A stretch of DNA of 64,000 nucleotides. Origin: Alteromonas sp. MMG017 (GTDB lineage: Bacteria; Pseudomonadota; Gammaproteobacteria; Enterobacterales; Alteromonadaceae). The translations under genes were made by a program, and so were the position numbers. The notes under the pieces are model-generated. The model worked only from the letters and a program-made list of their open reading frames with translations, was not told where the DNA came from and did not search any database. Below, one piece after another: positions 45,384-54,040 of this stretch; positions within the stretch are counted from its first letter, which is position 1, and each line of letters opens with the position of its first letter. The stretch is from positions 186,001 through 250,000 of the forward strand of contig NZ_JAGJDY010000006.1 in assembly GCF_018100795.1 (NCBI RefSeq), given 5' to 3'.

Positions 45384-46256
45384 TTACGATTGGGTGAGAC
45401 GAACAGCGTCTGCGCCAATGGTGATTTTCTTTTGTTTGTACAACGCGCCTAATGCTTTTTTATACGCGGCTTTACTTACATTAAAATGCTGGTAAATAGC
45501 ATCGGGCGGACTTTTGTCCGTGAGTGTTGAAATACCACCGTGGGCTTCCAAATCATCTAAGATGGCTTGCTGCAAGGCATTACGAGTTTCCTTATCATGA
45601 CGCTGTAACACCACGTCAATCTTGCCATCTTCACGGATGGTTTTAACTACGCCATCAGTAGATTGCCCTACTTTTAGCGGTTTAAATGCATCACTATGAA
45701 ATATTAGGCCTAGGGCTCTCTCGTTCAATACCACTTTGAAGCCTAAGTCAGACTTGGCATAAACCAAGCAACTTACATTTTCACCTTCGCTAAGATAGGC
45801 GCTGCCTTCTTTAAGGAAGTAGTGCAAGCGGGTTGCACCTAAAATTCGATTTGTTTTTTCATCAAAGAAAGCGTGAACAACGTAATACATACCGGGGTCA
45901 ATAGGCGATTCTTGATAATCGGCGGGTATGAGTAAGTCGTTCTCTAAGCCCCAGTCGAAGAAAGCACCAAAGTGTGTAGCAGAGATCGCTTTAAGTACCT
46001 TGGTTTCACCTACTTGTATGCGCGGTGGCTTCAAGGTAGCAAACAAATCGCCGCGCTGATCGGTAGCCACAAACACATCTAGGGTTTGTTCCGCTTCCAA
46101 CGGCGTGGTTACTTCGTCGTGAGGTAAGGTTACAGTAGGCATATCATCGCTACTGTAGTCGGTTGAATCTACATTATCGGTAAGTGGCGCTAATTCATAG
46201 CCGAACGGATATTCCGCTACCACTTTTAATGTATTAATTTTTCCAATATTTATCAT
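45384..46256 (-). CDS. CvfB family S1-like RNA-binding protein
   Basis: 290 residues from the ATG at 46256 (a GTG two codons earlier is possible). Three S1-like OB-fold repeats are seen in order: TKVLKAISATHFGAFFDWGLENDLLIP near residue 90, VYAKSDLGFKVVLNERALGLIFHSD near 170, and the VGQSTDGVVKTIREDGKIDVVLQR repeat near 200. A winged-helix-like C-terminus follows (DAIYQHFNVSKAAYKKALGALYKQKKITI). This matches CvfB/YitL, an RNA-binding protein affecting gene expression in Staphylococcus. It is divergent from pxpA. Confidence 0.86.
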   Translation of the reverse strand: MINIGKINTLKVVAEYPFGYELAPLTDNVDSTDYSSDDMPTVTLPHDEVTTPLEAEQTLDVFVATDQRGDLFATLKPPRIQVGETKVLKAISATHFGAFFDWGLENDLLIPADYQESPIDPGMYYVVHAFFDEKTNRILGATRLHYFLKEGSAYLSEGENVSCLVYAKSDLGFKVVLNERALGLIFHSDAFKPLKVGQSTDGVVKTIREDGKIDVVLQRHDKETRNALQQAILDDLEAHGGISTLTDKSPPDAIYQHFNVSKAAYKKALGALYKQKKITIGADAVRLTQS

Positions 46257-46321
46257 TAACACTGACTTTTAAAAAAGAACAGGTAACATGATATCGGATT
46301 GAGGTTAAGAGCTAAACACTT

Positions 46322-47050
46322 ATGAAGTTAAATTGCGATTTAGGTGAAAGTTTCGGTGCATGGCAAATGCCTGTAGACGCCGATATTATGAAATTTATCG
46401 ACCAAGCTAACATTGCGTGCGGCTTTCATGCCGGTGATCCCGTGGTGATGAAACAAGCTTTGTATTTGGCTAAAAACAGTAATGTTGAAATAGGCGCGCA
46501 TCCTTCTTATCCCGATTTACAAGGGTTTGGACGTCGAAGTCTCGCTATGCCAATAAAAGAACTGATAGCCTGTGTTCAATATCAAGTCAGTGCATTGATG
46601 GGTATGGCCAGTATCGTTGGCGTGCCAGTGAGTTATGTGAAACCCCATGGTGCGTTATACAACGATATGATGCTTGACCCTCAAGTGCGCACTGCTGTTA
46701 TGCAAGCTGTGGGTAGTATTAACAAAGGTCGATTGGGGTTGATGGTGCAATCTCACGCCCACAATGAAGCGCTGGTGCTCGAAGCGCAAGAATATGGATT
46801 GTCGCTAATATTCGAAGCGTTTTCAGATCGACGATATACCGATGAAGGTTTTTTGCAGCCCCGCTCACAAGAAGGCGCAGTGTTAACTGCCGCAGAAGCG
46901 TTAACGCAAGCAAAGCTTTTGATTGAAGATGGGGAAGTCATTACCGTTAGCGGGCAAAGATTGCCATTACAGGCTGACACACTGTGCGTGCATGGCGATA
47001 CCGCCGGTGCAGTTGACATTGCGCAACAAATTCGTGAATGCATGAAATAG
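46322..47050 (+). CDS. pxpA: 5-oxoprolinase subunit PxpA (LamB/YcsF family)
   Basis: 242 residues; subunit of the ATP-dependent 5-oxoprolinase that opens 5-oxoproline to glutamate. The family hallmark MKLNCDLGESFGAW opens the protein, followed by ANIACGFHAGDP, IGAHPSYPDLQGFGRR, VKPHGALYN and FEAFSDRRYTDEG. The first gene of pxpABC; 98 nt separate it from pxpB. The local promoter probably lies in the short gap to the divergent CvfB-like gene. Confidence 0.95.
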   Translation: MKLNCDLGESFGAWQMPVDADIMKFIDQANIACGFHAGDPVVMKQALYLAKNSNVEIGAHPSYPDLQGFGRRSLAMPIKELIACVQYQVSALMGMASIVGVPVSYVKPHGALYNDMMLDPQVRTAVMQAVGSINKGRLGLMVQSHAHNEALVLEAQEYGLSLIFEAFSDRRYTDEGFLQPRSQEGAVLTAAEALTQAKLLIEDGEVITVSGQRLPLQADTLCVHGDTAGAVDIAQQIRECMK

Positions 47051-47148
47051 ACGGTATGAAGGCACAAGCGCATTCACTTTTTACTTAATAAATCACATAA
47101 ATGCCTTAACGTCGCCACAATTTCACCCTTTTTATTAAGGATATTACT

Positions 47149-47853
47149 ATGCATCCCTTTGGGGATATTAAGCAGATTGTACCTGCTGGTTTAGATGCCA
47201 TACTTTTGTATTTCGCGGGCGACACGGTAGATATTGCCAATGCGCGATGTCAGCATTGGTTGCATGCCATTACGAACTTGGCGTTTCCGTGGCTAAAAGA
47301 ATGTGTGCCGGCATACGATTCATTGCTATTGGTTTTTGATGCTCACAAAGTGGATAGCCATTATGTTTATCAGATGCTTCGCTCAGTGGCAGCGCAAGAT
47401 CCAAAGATAAGGATAAATGCTACTGAAGGTATTAGCGTGAAAACTCATGAAATACCCGTGTGGTACGGCGCAGAACCAGCTAACGACTTAGCGTTGGTTA
47501 GCCAGAAAACGGGCTTAAGCGAGCAGGATATTATTGATGCTCATATCAGCATGACTTACAAAGTTTACGCTGTTGGATTCGCGCCAGGTTTTGCTTATAT
47601 GGGGAACGTGCCCGACACCTTGCACTGCGCTAGATTAGAAACGCCACGAAAGCAGGTACCAAAAGGGGCGGTTGCCATTGCCGATGCCCAAACCGCTATT
47701 TACCCTTCGTCATCGCCTGGTGGCTGGCATTTGTTGGGTTTATGCCCACTAAACTTAGTGGATACTAGCCATAACGCGCTTTTAAAAGTAGGTGATAATG
47801 TAAAGTTCGCGCCTATTTCAGAACAGGAATTCAGAGACTTGCATGAAGGTTAG
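47149..47853 (+). CDS. pxpB: 5-oxoprolinase subunit PxpB
   Basis: 234 residues of the KipI/allophanate-hydrolase subunit 1 family. Motifs HEIPVWYGAEPANDLALVSQKTGL, the YAVGFAPGFAYMGNVP motif near residue 150, the LETPRKQVPKGAVAIAD segment and YPSSSPGGWHLLG with its catalytic-type Gly/His are all intact. AAGGAT precedes the ATG. It overlaps pxpC by 11 nt, implying coupled translation and assembly of a PxpBC complex. Confidence 0.94.
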   Translation: MHPFGDIKQIVPAGLDAILLYFAGDTVDIANARCQHWLHAITNLAFPWLKECVPAYDSLLLVFDAHKVDSHYVYQMLRSVAAQDPKIRINATEGISVKTHEIPVWYGAEPANDLALVSQKTGLSEQDIIDAHISMTYKVYAVGFAPGFAYMGNVPDTLHCARLETPRKQVPKGAVAIADAQTAIYPSSSPGGWHLLGLCPLNLVDTSHNALLKVGDNVKFAPISEQEFRDLHEG

Positions 47854-48775
47854 TGTTGAACAAAATGGTTTGCTGAGCCTAATTATCGACGGTGGGCGGC
47901 AAGGTAAACAGCATCAAGGCTTTTGTCAGTCAGGCCCTATGGATGAAGAAGCATATTGGTGGGCGAATTATCTCGCTGGTAACCAAGAAAATACGCCGTG
48001 TATTGAAATTATAGGGTGCGCAGAATTTGTATTTGATACCAACGGGCAGGTGGCGGCTACCGGTCGCAATGTGGTTTGCCTGGTCAATGGTCAATCGGCT
48101 TGCCCATTTGAAACCATCTTTGTTAAAGCGGGTGATAGGGTATCCATTGACAGTGAACACATGGGCAGCAAAGCCTATCTAGCTATACAAGGGCGGTGGC
48201 AAGTGCCATCACCTTTAGGCAGTGCGTGCACGGTTTTGCGTGAGGGGATAGGCGGCCTTGAAAACAAAGGTGCACCGTTAGGGGTTGGCGATTCCATCGA
48301 CATTGAAACCCCAACATTACGCAGTGCTCACAGGGCGCTGGCACAGAAGCACTGGCCGCGATACGACTTGAACCAACCCTTAGCGTTAATACTTGGCTAC
48401 CAAGAAGACAAATTTAATGCTTCTGAAAAAGGGCGGTTGTTTTTAAACGCGTACTCGGTAACAACGAATATTAATCGTATGGGCTATCGATTGTCTGGTG
48501 CCCCCATTCATAGCCACATTAGTAAAATGCGCTCTGAAGCAATACACATTGGCGCGATGCAAATTCCGCCCGATGGGCAACCTATTGTGATGATGCGAGA
48601 TAGACAAACCTTAGGAGGCTACCCTAAGCTTGGCAGCGTAAGTTTGCTTGATGTTAATCGTTTAGCACAAGCCGTGCCGGGGGAGACTGTTACTTTCATA
48701 AGTCAGCACTACGACGATGCTCGCGCCGCATTTTTATTGAATTGGCAAAAACGACTTCGCCTTACAGGAGAATAA
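47843..48775 (+). CDS. pxpC: 5-oxoprolinase subunit PxpC
   Basis: 310 residues of the KipA/allophanate-hydrolase subunit 2 family. IDGGRQGKQHQGFCQSGPMDEEAYWWAN at the start is the family signature, followed by LVNGQSACPFETIFVKAGD and SVTTNINRMGYRLSG. Within YRLSGAPI and PPDGQPIVMMRDRQTLGGYPKLGSVSLLD the conserved active-site regions are seen. Two bases separate its stop from the start of the aminotransferase gene, extending the operon. Confidence 0.94.
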   Translation: MKVSVEQNGLLSLIIDGGRQGKQHQGFCQSGPMDEEAYWWANYLAGNQENTPCIEIIGCAEFVFDTNGQVAATGRNVVCLVNGQSACPFETIFVKAGDRVSIDSEHMGSKAYLAIQGRWQVPSPLGSACTVLREGIGGLENKGAPLGVGDSIDIETPTLRSAHRALAQKHWPRYDLNQPLALILGYQEDKFNASEKGRLFLNAYSVTTNINRMGYRLSGAPIHSHISKMRSEAIHIGAMQIPPDGQPIVMMRDRQTLGGYPKLGSVSLLDVNRLAQAVPGETVTFISQHYDDARAAFLLNWQKRLRLTGE

Positions 48776-48777
48776 GA

Positions 48778-49644
48778 GTGACTATTGCATTTTTAAACGG
48801 CGAATTTATGCCGTTATCAGAAGCTAAAATATCCCCCATGGACCGAGGCTTTTTGTTCGGTGATGGGATTTATGAAGTTATACCCACTTATCACGGGAAG
48901 GCAGTGGGTATGAAAGGCCACTTAAGCAGAATGCGTGATGGATTAGCCGCAATTTCTATCACTAACCCTTATAGTGCACAGCAATGGCAGCAAAACCTAG
49001 ATGGGCTTATTGACGCCAATGCTAGCCATTTTCCAAGCGGAAACATTGGCGTGTATTTTCATATTAGTCGAGGCACGGACACTAAGCGTTATCATGCCTA
49101 CCCGCAAAATATTACGCCCACCGTATTTGGTTTTGCATTTGAAATTGCGCCCGCTCAACCCCTAGAAGCGGATAAAGTTAAACCGTTCAAAGTAGCGCTT
49201 GAAGAAGATAAACGATGGCAGCGATGTCATATCAAATCAACGTCATTGTTAGGTAATGTCATGCACTTTCAGGCGGGTGTAGAGAGTGGCGTTCAAGAAA
49301 CTATTTTGCACAATAGTGACGGCATTATTACTGAGGCGAGTTCATGCAACGTTTTCATGGTAAAAGATAACGCTATTTTCACTCCACCATTAGATAACCA
49401 GCTTTTACCTGGGATCACCCGCCAAATAGCGTTAGAAGCATTTAAACGAGCGGGCTTGGTAGTAGAAGAAAAGTGGTTCACCACAGAAGATTTATTTAAC
49501 GCAGACGAAGTATGGTTAACATCTTCAAGCAAAGAAATTGCCCCTGTAATTGAAGTTGATGGTAAAACCATTGGTACTGGTGAAGTAGGGGCGATGTGGG
49601 AGAAAGCCATAAAGGCTTATCACAATTATAAGTTTGAGGCTTAG
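48778..49644 (+). CDS. Class IV PLP aminotransferase, D-amino acid aminotransferase type
   Basis: 288 residues from the GTG at 48778 (AGGAG 7 nt upstream); an in-frame TTG at 48742 would lie inside pxpC. The class IV fold is clear: GEFMPLSEAKISPMDRGFLFGDGIYEVIPTYHGK, the PLP lysine in RCHIKSTSLLGNVM near residue 149, EASSCNVFMV (Glu near 182) and TSSSKEIAPVIEVDGK. This is closest to D-alanine aminotransferase (Dat), which makes D-glutamate from D-alanine and 2-oxoglutarate; the branched-chain and ADC-lyase branches are less likely. Its location 2 nt after pxpC suggests a shared glutamate or oxoproline-linked role. Confidence 0.87.
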   Translation: MTIAFLNGEFMPLSEAKISPMDRGFLFGDGIYEVIPTYHGKAVGMKGHLSRMRDGLAAISITNPYSAQQWQQNLDGLIDANASHFPSGNIGVYFHISRGTDTKRYHAYPQNITPTVFGFAFEIAPAQPLEADKVKPFKVALEEDKRWQRCHIKSTSLLGNVMHFQAGVESGVQETILHNSDGIITEASSCNVFMVKDNAIFTPPLDNQLLPGITRQIALEAFKRAGLVVEEKWFTTEDLFNADEVWLTSSSKEIAPVIEVDGKTIGTGEVGAMWEKAIKAYHNYKFEA

Positions 49645-49685
49645 GGCATAGAGTTAAAAAACTTACGCTAAAAGCTCAAACTTGG

Positions 49686-49717
49686 GGCTTAAAACGAAAC
49701 GCTTGATGTTTTAAGCC
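49686..49717. terminator. Inverted repeat between convergent genes
   Basis: GGCTTAAAAC and GTTTTAAGCC form a perfect 10-bp stem with a 12-nt loop, between the aminotransferase gene and the convergent LacI-type regulator gene. No clear T-run follows. A terminator for the pxp operon is the simplest reading. Confidence 0.5.
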
Positions 49718-49781
49718 TGAACCTAAGTCTGTTAATACTGCTGTAAAATGAAGGGTAGGGAAGCGCAAGCAGGCAAAATGC

Positions 49782-50789
49782 CTAGGCGGTTTCCCTTAAT
49801 TTAATGTGATAGGGGAACACTTTACTTGTTTCGCTTACACTTTTACCTTCGATAATAGATATCAATGAGCGGGTGGCTAATTCAGCCATCTCCCTTCTTG
49901 GTGTGGATACCGTGGTAAGGGAAGGGTAAATAGCTTTCGCAAAGCTCAAATCGTTGAAACCACATATATCAATGTCTTTTCCCGGCTTGATCCCCCGGCG
50001 ATTACATTCCATTACAGCTCCGGCTGCAAGTTCATCACTAACAAAAAATATGGCATCTAAGTCTGGCCATTTGTGAAGCGATTCCACAAGCAATTCAGCG
50101 CCCGCTTGAAATGAGGCATCAGCACGTGACTGAAGGCACATATCATCTTGCAACTGTGCATTATGAAGGGCCTGCTCCCAGCCTCGTTTTCTAAGTACAG
50201 CACGCCAATCAAGCAGCAATGAACAAAAAGCAATTTTCTTTCTGCCCTTCACGTTTACTAAATAGTCCGTCATTTCTTTTCCCGCATTGAAATGATCTAC
50301 ACCATAATTAACGTCGAAAGTAGAGTCCGACATATCCATTATTTCAGCAACCGGCGCATTTGTATTTTTTAACATTCTTATGGTTTCATCGGTATGGCGG
50401 CTAGACGTGAGAATGAAACCTGAAACCGCTTGCTGAATATAAGATTCAACAATTCGTTCCTCTCCCAATTCTGAATAGGTAGCGTCACCAATCATTAATG
50501 CATAGCCAAGTTCATCAGCAATAGTTTTTGCACCTGAAACTACATCGTTAAAGACATTGTTCCCAAATGAAGGCAGTAGCAATGCAATCGTTTTATTGTT
50601 TTGAATAGATAAACTTTGTGCGGCGCGGTTGGGGATGTAATTTAAGTCCTTAGCCGCGTTCTTTATTTTCAGCGATAACGCTTTAGAAATGCTACTTGAA
50701 TCTTTAAGTGCGCGAGAAACCGTAGTTTTGTGAATACCTAAATGTGCTGCGATATCTGAAATGGTGGTACGTTTCTTTATATTTTTCAT
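49782..50789 (-). CDS. gntR: LacI-family transcriptional repressor of gluconate genes (GntR-like)
   Basis: 335 residues. The helix-turn-helix TTISDIAAHLGIHKTTVSRAL near residues 8-27 and hinge helix YIPNRAAQSLS give the LacI family; the effector domain starts at NKTIALLLPSFGNNVFNDVVSGAK and includes GFNDLSFAKAIYPSLTTVSTPR. Its position beside gluconokinase and a gluconate permease points to GntR, which in E. coli releases its operator on binding gluconate. Transcribed after gntK with an 84-nt gap. Assignment to gluconate rests on context. Confidence 0.85.
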   Translation of the reverse strand: MKNIKKRTTISDIAAHLGIHKTTVSRALKDSSSISKALSLKIKNAAKDLNYIPNRAAQSLSIQNNKTIALLLPSFGNNVFNDVVSGAKTIADELGYALMIGDATYSELGEERIVESYIQQAVSGFILTSSRHTDETIRMLKNTNAPVAEIMDMSDSTFDVNYGVDHFNAGKEMTDYLVNVKGRKKIAFCSLLLDWRAVLRKRGWEQALHNAQLQDDMCLQSRADASFQAGAELLVESLHKWPDLDAIFFVSDELAAGAVMECNRRGIKPGKDIDICGFNDLSFAKAIYPSLTTVSTPRREMAELATRSLISIIEGKSVSETSKVFPYHIKLRETA

Positions 50790-50873
50790 AGGGTATATTC
50801 AATTTTTATTATTAGTGCGCAGTTTACATATTAAGCCGCGAGGAGAGCGCTATAGGGCTGTATTAAAAGGGCC

Positions 50874-51467
50874 TTAATCCAGGGGTAATGTCGCCCTTGT
50901 CACTGAGCTGATAAACGTTTTGCAGGTAGCCACTACCTCATCGACACTTTGTGTCACGTCTACAAAGAAAGCCTCATCTTTAGTGGGTACTTCAAGGGTA
51001 GAAAACTGACTTTTGAGCATATCATCGCCCACAAAAAAATGCTGTCTTTGTTTAAGCCTCTGGCCAATGGTATCGGTAGAGCCATGTAAGTAGATGAACC
51101 TTACATTTGATTGAACGCCTTTAGCTAATGGATTTGTTTTCTCTTCAGTTAGCTCTTCAGCTTGCCTACCTGTTAGCCCTTCACATAATATTGCTCGATA
51201 GGATGCTTTAAGCGCTGAACAAGAAATAATAGCGCTTTGATCATTTGCCAAATGCTCTTTGGCTATTTTATTCAAGTGCGTTAGCCAGTCCCATCTATCG
51301 GCATCTTCTAACGGAATACCAGCAGACATTTTTTCTACGCTAGCGGTAGGGTGATAATTATCACCTTCCTCAAAAACGAATCCCAGTTCAGAAGCCACAC
51401 GCTCGCCGATGGTAGATTTCCCTGTGCCTGAAACCCCAGTAATAAAGAAAACGGTATTTGCAGTCAT
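50874..51467 (-). CDS. gntK: Gluconokinase
   Basis: 197 residues; phosphorylates gluconate to 6-phosphogluconate. A P-loop (GVSGTGKSTIG near residue 10) and the substrate segment FEEGDNYHPTASVEKMSAGIPLEDADRWDWL, then SCSALKASYRAIL and the H-rich LHGSTDTIGQRLKQRQHFF are typical. A 20-residue insertion (TGRQAEELTEEKTNPLAKG) before the second core half makes it longer than E. coli GntK (175 aa). AAGGTAG precedes the ATG. Divergent from the permease gene and upstream of the regulator gene. Confidence 0.93.
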   Translation of the reverse strand: MTANTVFFITGVSGTGKSTIGERVASELGFVFEEGDNYHPTASVEKMSAGIPLEDADRWDWLTHLNKIAKEHLANDQSAIISCSALKASYRAILCEGLTGRQAEELTEEKTNPLAKGVQSNVRFIYLHGSTDTIGQRLKQRQHFFVGDDMLKSQFSTLEVPTKDEAFFVDVTQSVDEVVATCKTFISSVTRATLPLD

Positions 51468-51542
51468 TCAACTACCTTTTTGATTCAATGCTAAGCAATG
51501 AGCCCGACACTACGTTAATTAATTTAAAATAAGCATAATTCG

Positions 51543-51554
51543 GAAACCGGTTGC
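51543..51554. promoter_or_regulatory. Candidate GntR operator between gntK and gntT
   Basis: GAAACCGGTTGC, with core AACCGGTT a perfect palindrome. LacI-family operators have a central CG and comparable length, and E. coli GntR sites include ACCGGTA-like centres. The decamer GGAAACCGGT recurs at 53168 downstream of gntT. It lies in the divergent promoter region. Confidence 0.5.
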
Positions 51555-51750
51555 GTTCAAGGTTTCTTTATAATAGTGTTACGGCGAATACATAATTTGT
51601 TAACGTTGTGTTGCATGGGGTAACAACGGGTTGCCTGAGGTGTTCTCTGTCTACTAAATAATAAAAATTTTCATCGTGTACCTCAGATTTTTACGTGCCG
51701 CTAATTGCAGGTTCAAGTACAGACTTAAGTGCAGGTTATAGGGAAGAAAC

Positions 51751-53091
51751 ATGTCAGATACTTTTTCACTTCTTTTTTTCGCCATCATCAGCATTGTGCT
51801 GCTGGCCTATTTGGTTATTGCTAAAAAAGTACATGCATTTATTGCCATTATTATTGCAGCAGCTTTTGTAGGATTAGGCACGGGAATGGACGCCACAGAA
51901 GTGCTCAATTCAATGCAAAGCGGAATGGGAAATACCCTTGGATTTGTTGCCACTATAGTGGGGCTAGGCGCAATGTTCGGGCAATTCTTAGAAGAGTCGG
52001 GTGGTGTGGATAGACTGGCGCTAACCATCAAACAGAAGTTCGGTGAAAAAAATAGCCAATGGGCACTAGTAATAACCGGTTTCCTTGTGGCGATACCTGT
52101 GTTTTTTGAGGTAGGACTTATTATATTAATGCCGTTGATTTATTCAATGGCGCAAAAAACCGGTAAGTCGTTAATTTATTATGGCATTCCTTTAGCTGCA
52201 GGGCTTGCGGTTACCCATGCCTTTATTCCCCCCACGCCTGGGCCAGTTGCCGTGGCGTCTATTTTGAATGCTGATATAGGCCTAGTGATTTTATTTGGTT
52301 TTATTGTTGGTGTGCCATGTGCCTGTATTGCTGGCCCAATTTACGCATCGTATATCGCCAAAAAAATCCATGTGCCAGTGCCGGAACATATTAGAAATAT
52401 CGAAGCTAGACCAGTAGAAGCATTGCCCTCATTTTCATTAGTGGCCGCTTTGTTATTCTTTCCTCTTGTAGTGATCCTCATCGGGTCAATTGCGAAATTT
52501 GTGCTAGCCGATGGCATAGTAAAACAGGTATTTATTTTTGTTGGACATCCATTCATCGCACTCACCATCGCGACCTTGGCATGTTTTAAGTGGCTGGGTA
52601 AAAACCAAGGTTTAAGTGCAGATCAAGTGAGAAATGTGGCATCGAAAGGGTTAGAACCAGTTGCACTCGTGATATTAGTGACAGGTGCGGGTGGTATGTT
52701 CAAACAAGTATTAATCGATTCGGGGGCAGGACAAGCTTTTGCTGATGTGGTGGCACTTTCACCCTTACCACCGCTTATGGCTGGGTTTCTTATTGCCATT
52801 TCCGTAAGGATCATTCAAGGCTCGGCAACTGTTGCCATGTTAACGGCTGCAGGTCTGATGGCACCTGTGGTAAATGCACTGTCGTTATCACCATCTTTAT
52901 TAGCGCTAATGACCATCTCTATCGCTGCTGGAGCAACCGCTATGTCTCACGTAAACGATACGGGATTTTGGATCATTAACCGATATTTCGATATCTCAGT
53001 AAAAAACACCTTAATTTCCTGGACCTGCATGGCAACTATCATTGGCGTTGTCGGACTGATGCTAACACTCCTTTTAGCCTTGTTTGTCTAG
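51751..53091 (+). CDS. gntT: Gluconate:H+ symporter, GntP family
   Basis: 446 residues with about 12 to 14 membrane helices. GntP family segments are visible: LGFVATIVGLGAMFGQFLEESGGVDRLA, FFEVGLIILMPLIYSMA, LAVTHAFIPPTPGPVAVASILNADIGLVI near residue 150-175, and GSATVAMLTAAGLMAPV with AAGATAMSHVNDTGFWIINRYF near the C-terminus. Gluconate is inferred from gntK and a GntR-like regulator next door; close relatives transport other sugar acids. AGGGAAG precedes the ATG. Confidence 0.9.
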   Translation: MSDTFSLLFFAIISIVLLAYLVIAKKVHAFIAIIIAAAFVGLGTGMDATEVLNSMQSGMGNTLGFVATIVGLGAMFGQFLEESGGVDRLALTIKQKFGEKNSQWALVITGFLVAIPVFFEVGLIILMPLIYSMAQKTGKSLIYYGIPLAAGLAVTHAFIPPTPGPVAVASILNADIGLVILFGFIVGVPCACIAGPIYASYIAKKIHVPVPEHIRNIEARPVEALPSFSLVAALLFFPLVVILIGSIAKFVLADGIVKQVFIFVGHPFIALTIATLACFKWLGKNQGLSADQVRNVASKGLEPVALVILVTGAGGMFKQVLIDSGAGQAFADVVALSPLPPLMAGFLIAISVRIIQGSATVAMLTAAGLMAPVVNALSLSPSLLALMTISIAAGATAMSHVNDTGFWIINRYFDISVKNTLISWTCMATIIGVVGLMLTLLLALFV

Positions 53092-53167
53092 GATAAATAC
53101 ACATACACATGCAGATACTTTTTATTGATGTTTACTTAGGGTGATCTTGAGAGGTTAGGAGAAATTA

Positions 53168-53181
53168 GGAAACCGGTATCC
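53168..53181. promoter_or_regulatory. Second AACCGGT palindrome downstream of gntT
   Basis: GGAAACCGGTATCC, 12 of 14 bases symmetric, shares GGAAACCGGT with the site at 51542. It lies 77 nt after the gntT stop and before the shared terminator. A 12-bp perfect palindrome CGCGAGCTCGCG follows at 53195-53206. Confidence 0.4.
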
Positions 53182-53247
53182 ATTATTTCGGCCACGCGAG
53201 CTCGCGCGTTATGCCAAATATCTTGTTCGTGGTTTTGAAAGAAAAAC

Positions 53248-53286
53248 AAAAAGGCCCTTCAATTTACATTGAAGGGCCTTCTTTAT
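53248..53286. terminator. Strong bidirectional terminator between gntT and fur
   Basis: AAGGCCCTTCAAT pairs with ATTGAAGGGCCTT (13 bp, loop of four). T-rich tails occur on both strands (CTTTATTT and TTTTTGTTTTT). Confidence 0.92.
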
Positions 53287-53306
53287 TTCGTAATGCGTTG
53301 CGGTAA

Positions 53307-53732
53307 CTAGTCGTTACCTTCGCAATTGCCATCTGTACATTCACCATATAGATACAGGCTATGGTGAGTAAGCTTAATATTATGCTTCTTGGCAATCATA
53401 TCTTGGCGCTGCTCAATAATATCGTCTTCAAACTCTATTACCTTGCCGCATTTAAGGCATACCAAGTGATCGTGATGTTCTTTGTGGCTTATTTCAAAAA
53501 CTGATTTGCCACCTTCAAAGTGATGGCGATTCAATATGCCCGCATCATCGAATTGGTTTAGCACGCGATATACTGTTGCAAGACCAATCTCTTCCTCTTG
53601 TTCGATCAGAATCTTATACACGTCCTCGGCACTGATGTGTTGATTTTGTGGTTCTTGCAAAATTTGCAAAATCTTGAGACGTGGCAGGGTTACTTTTAAA
53701 CCTGCTTTTTTAAGTTCTTTATTCTGATCCAT
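53307..53732 (-). CDS. fur: Ferric uptake regulator Fur
   Basis: 141 residues; iron-responsive repressor. The winged-helix DNA-binding domain (LKKAGLKVTLPRLKILQIL ... SAEDVYKIL ... IGLATVYRVLNQFDDAGIL) spans residues 1-85. The dimer and metal-binding part has HKEHHDHLVCLKCGKVIEF (metal-site His and CxxC) and a C-terminal GECTDGNCEGN. AGTAGG lies upstream of the ATG. The gene stands near fldA as in enterics, but a chemoreceptor gene lies between them. Confidence 0.97.
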   Translation of the reverse strand: MDQNKELKKAGLKVTLPRLKILQILQEPQNQHISAEDVYKILIEQEEEIGLATVYRVLNQFDDAGILNRHHFEGGKSVFEISHKEHHDHLVCLKCGKVIEFEDDIIEQRQDMIAKKHNIKLTHHSLYLYGECTDGNCEGND

Positions 53733-54040
53733 TACAACCTACTGAGAACGAGATGTTTATCAATGGAGCTATTATAGGTAACTCGTCAGGATTTAAAAGT
53801 AAAACTGCTGTTTCTTGTTCGGTACGATGGAAATTCGAACGAATTAGCAATTCTTATAAAAGTGGCTTGTCGGTAACTAAACTATTTTCTGAGGACAGAC
53901 CAGTTTGTAAGTCTCAGTTATTACTAATGATTAATAGCATCTATCCAAACTGCAAGTGCATATTTTTAACATTCTGTTAAACTTGTTGCAATAATGGTAA
54001 AACGAGGTTGGTACGTAGATTCCATCGCGTATTTTGAATT
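53733..54040. other. 308-nt divergent intergenic region (fur / chemoreceptor)
   Basis: A possible fur promoter is on the minus strand, with -10 TATAAT at 53771-53776 and a weak -35 (CTTTTA) 17 nt further upstream. An open frame at 53753-53980 has no family resemblance, no good start site and is not called. No Fur box was identified by eye. Confidence 0.5.
53771..53799 (-). promoter_or_regulatory. fur: Possible fur promoter
   Basis: Minus-strand TATAAT at 53776-53771 with CTTTTA placed 17 nt upstream. The -10 is consensus, the -35 poor. It lies 39 nt before the fur start codon. Confidence 0.45.

Noticed and set aside
53139-53250. Minus-strand frame with HNARARVAEIMDTGFLI
   Set aside because: About 35 residues, no good start, overlaps the gntT/fur terminator; judged fortuitous although it reads plausibly.
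53753-53980. Seventy-five-residue plus-strand frame between fur and the chemoreceptor
   Set aside because: No ribosome-binding site or recognisable family; it covers the likely fur promoter.
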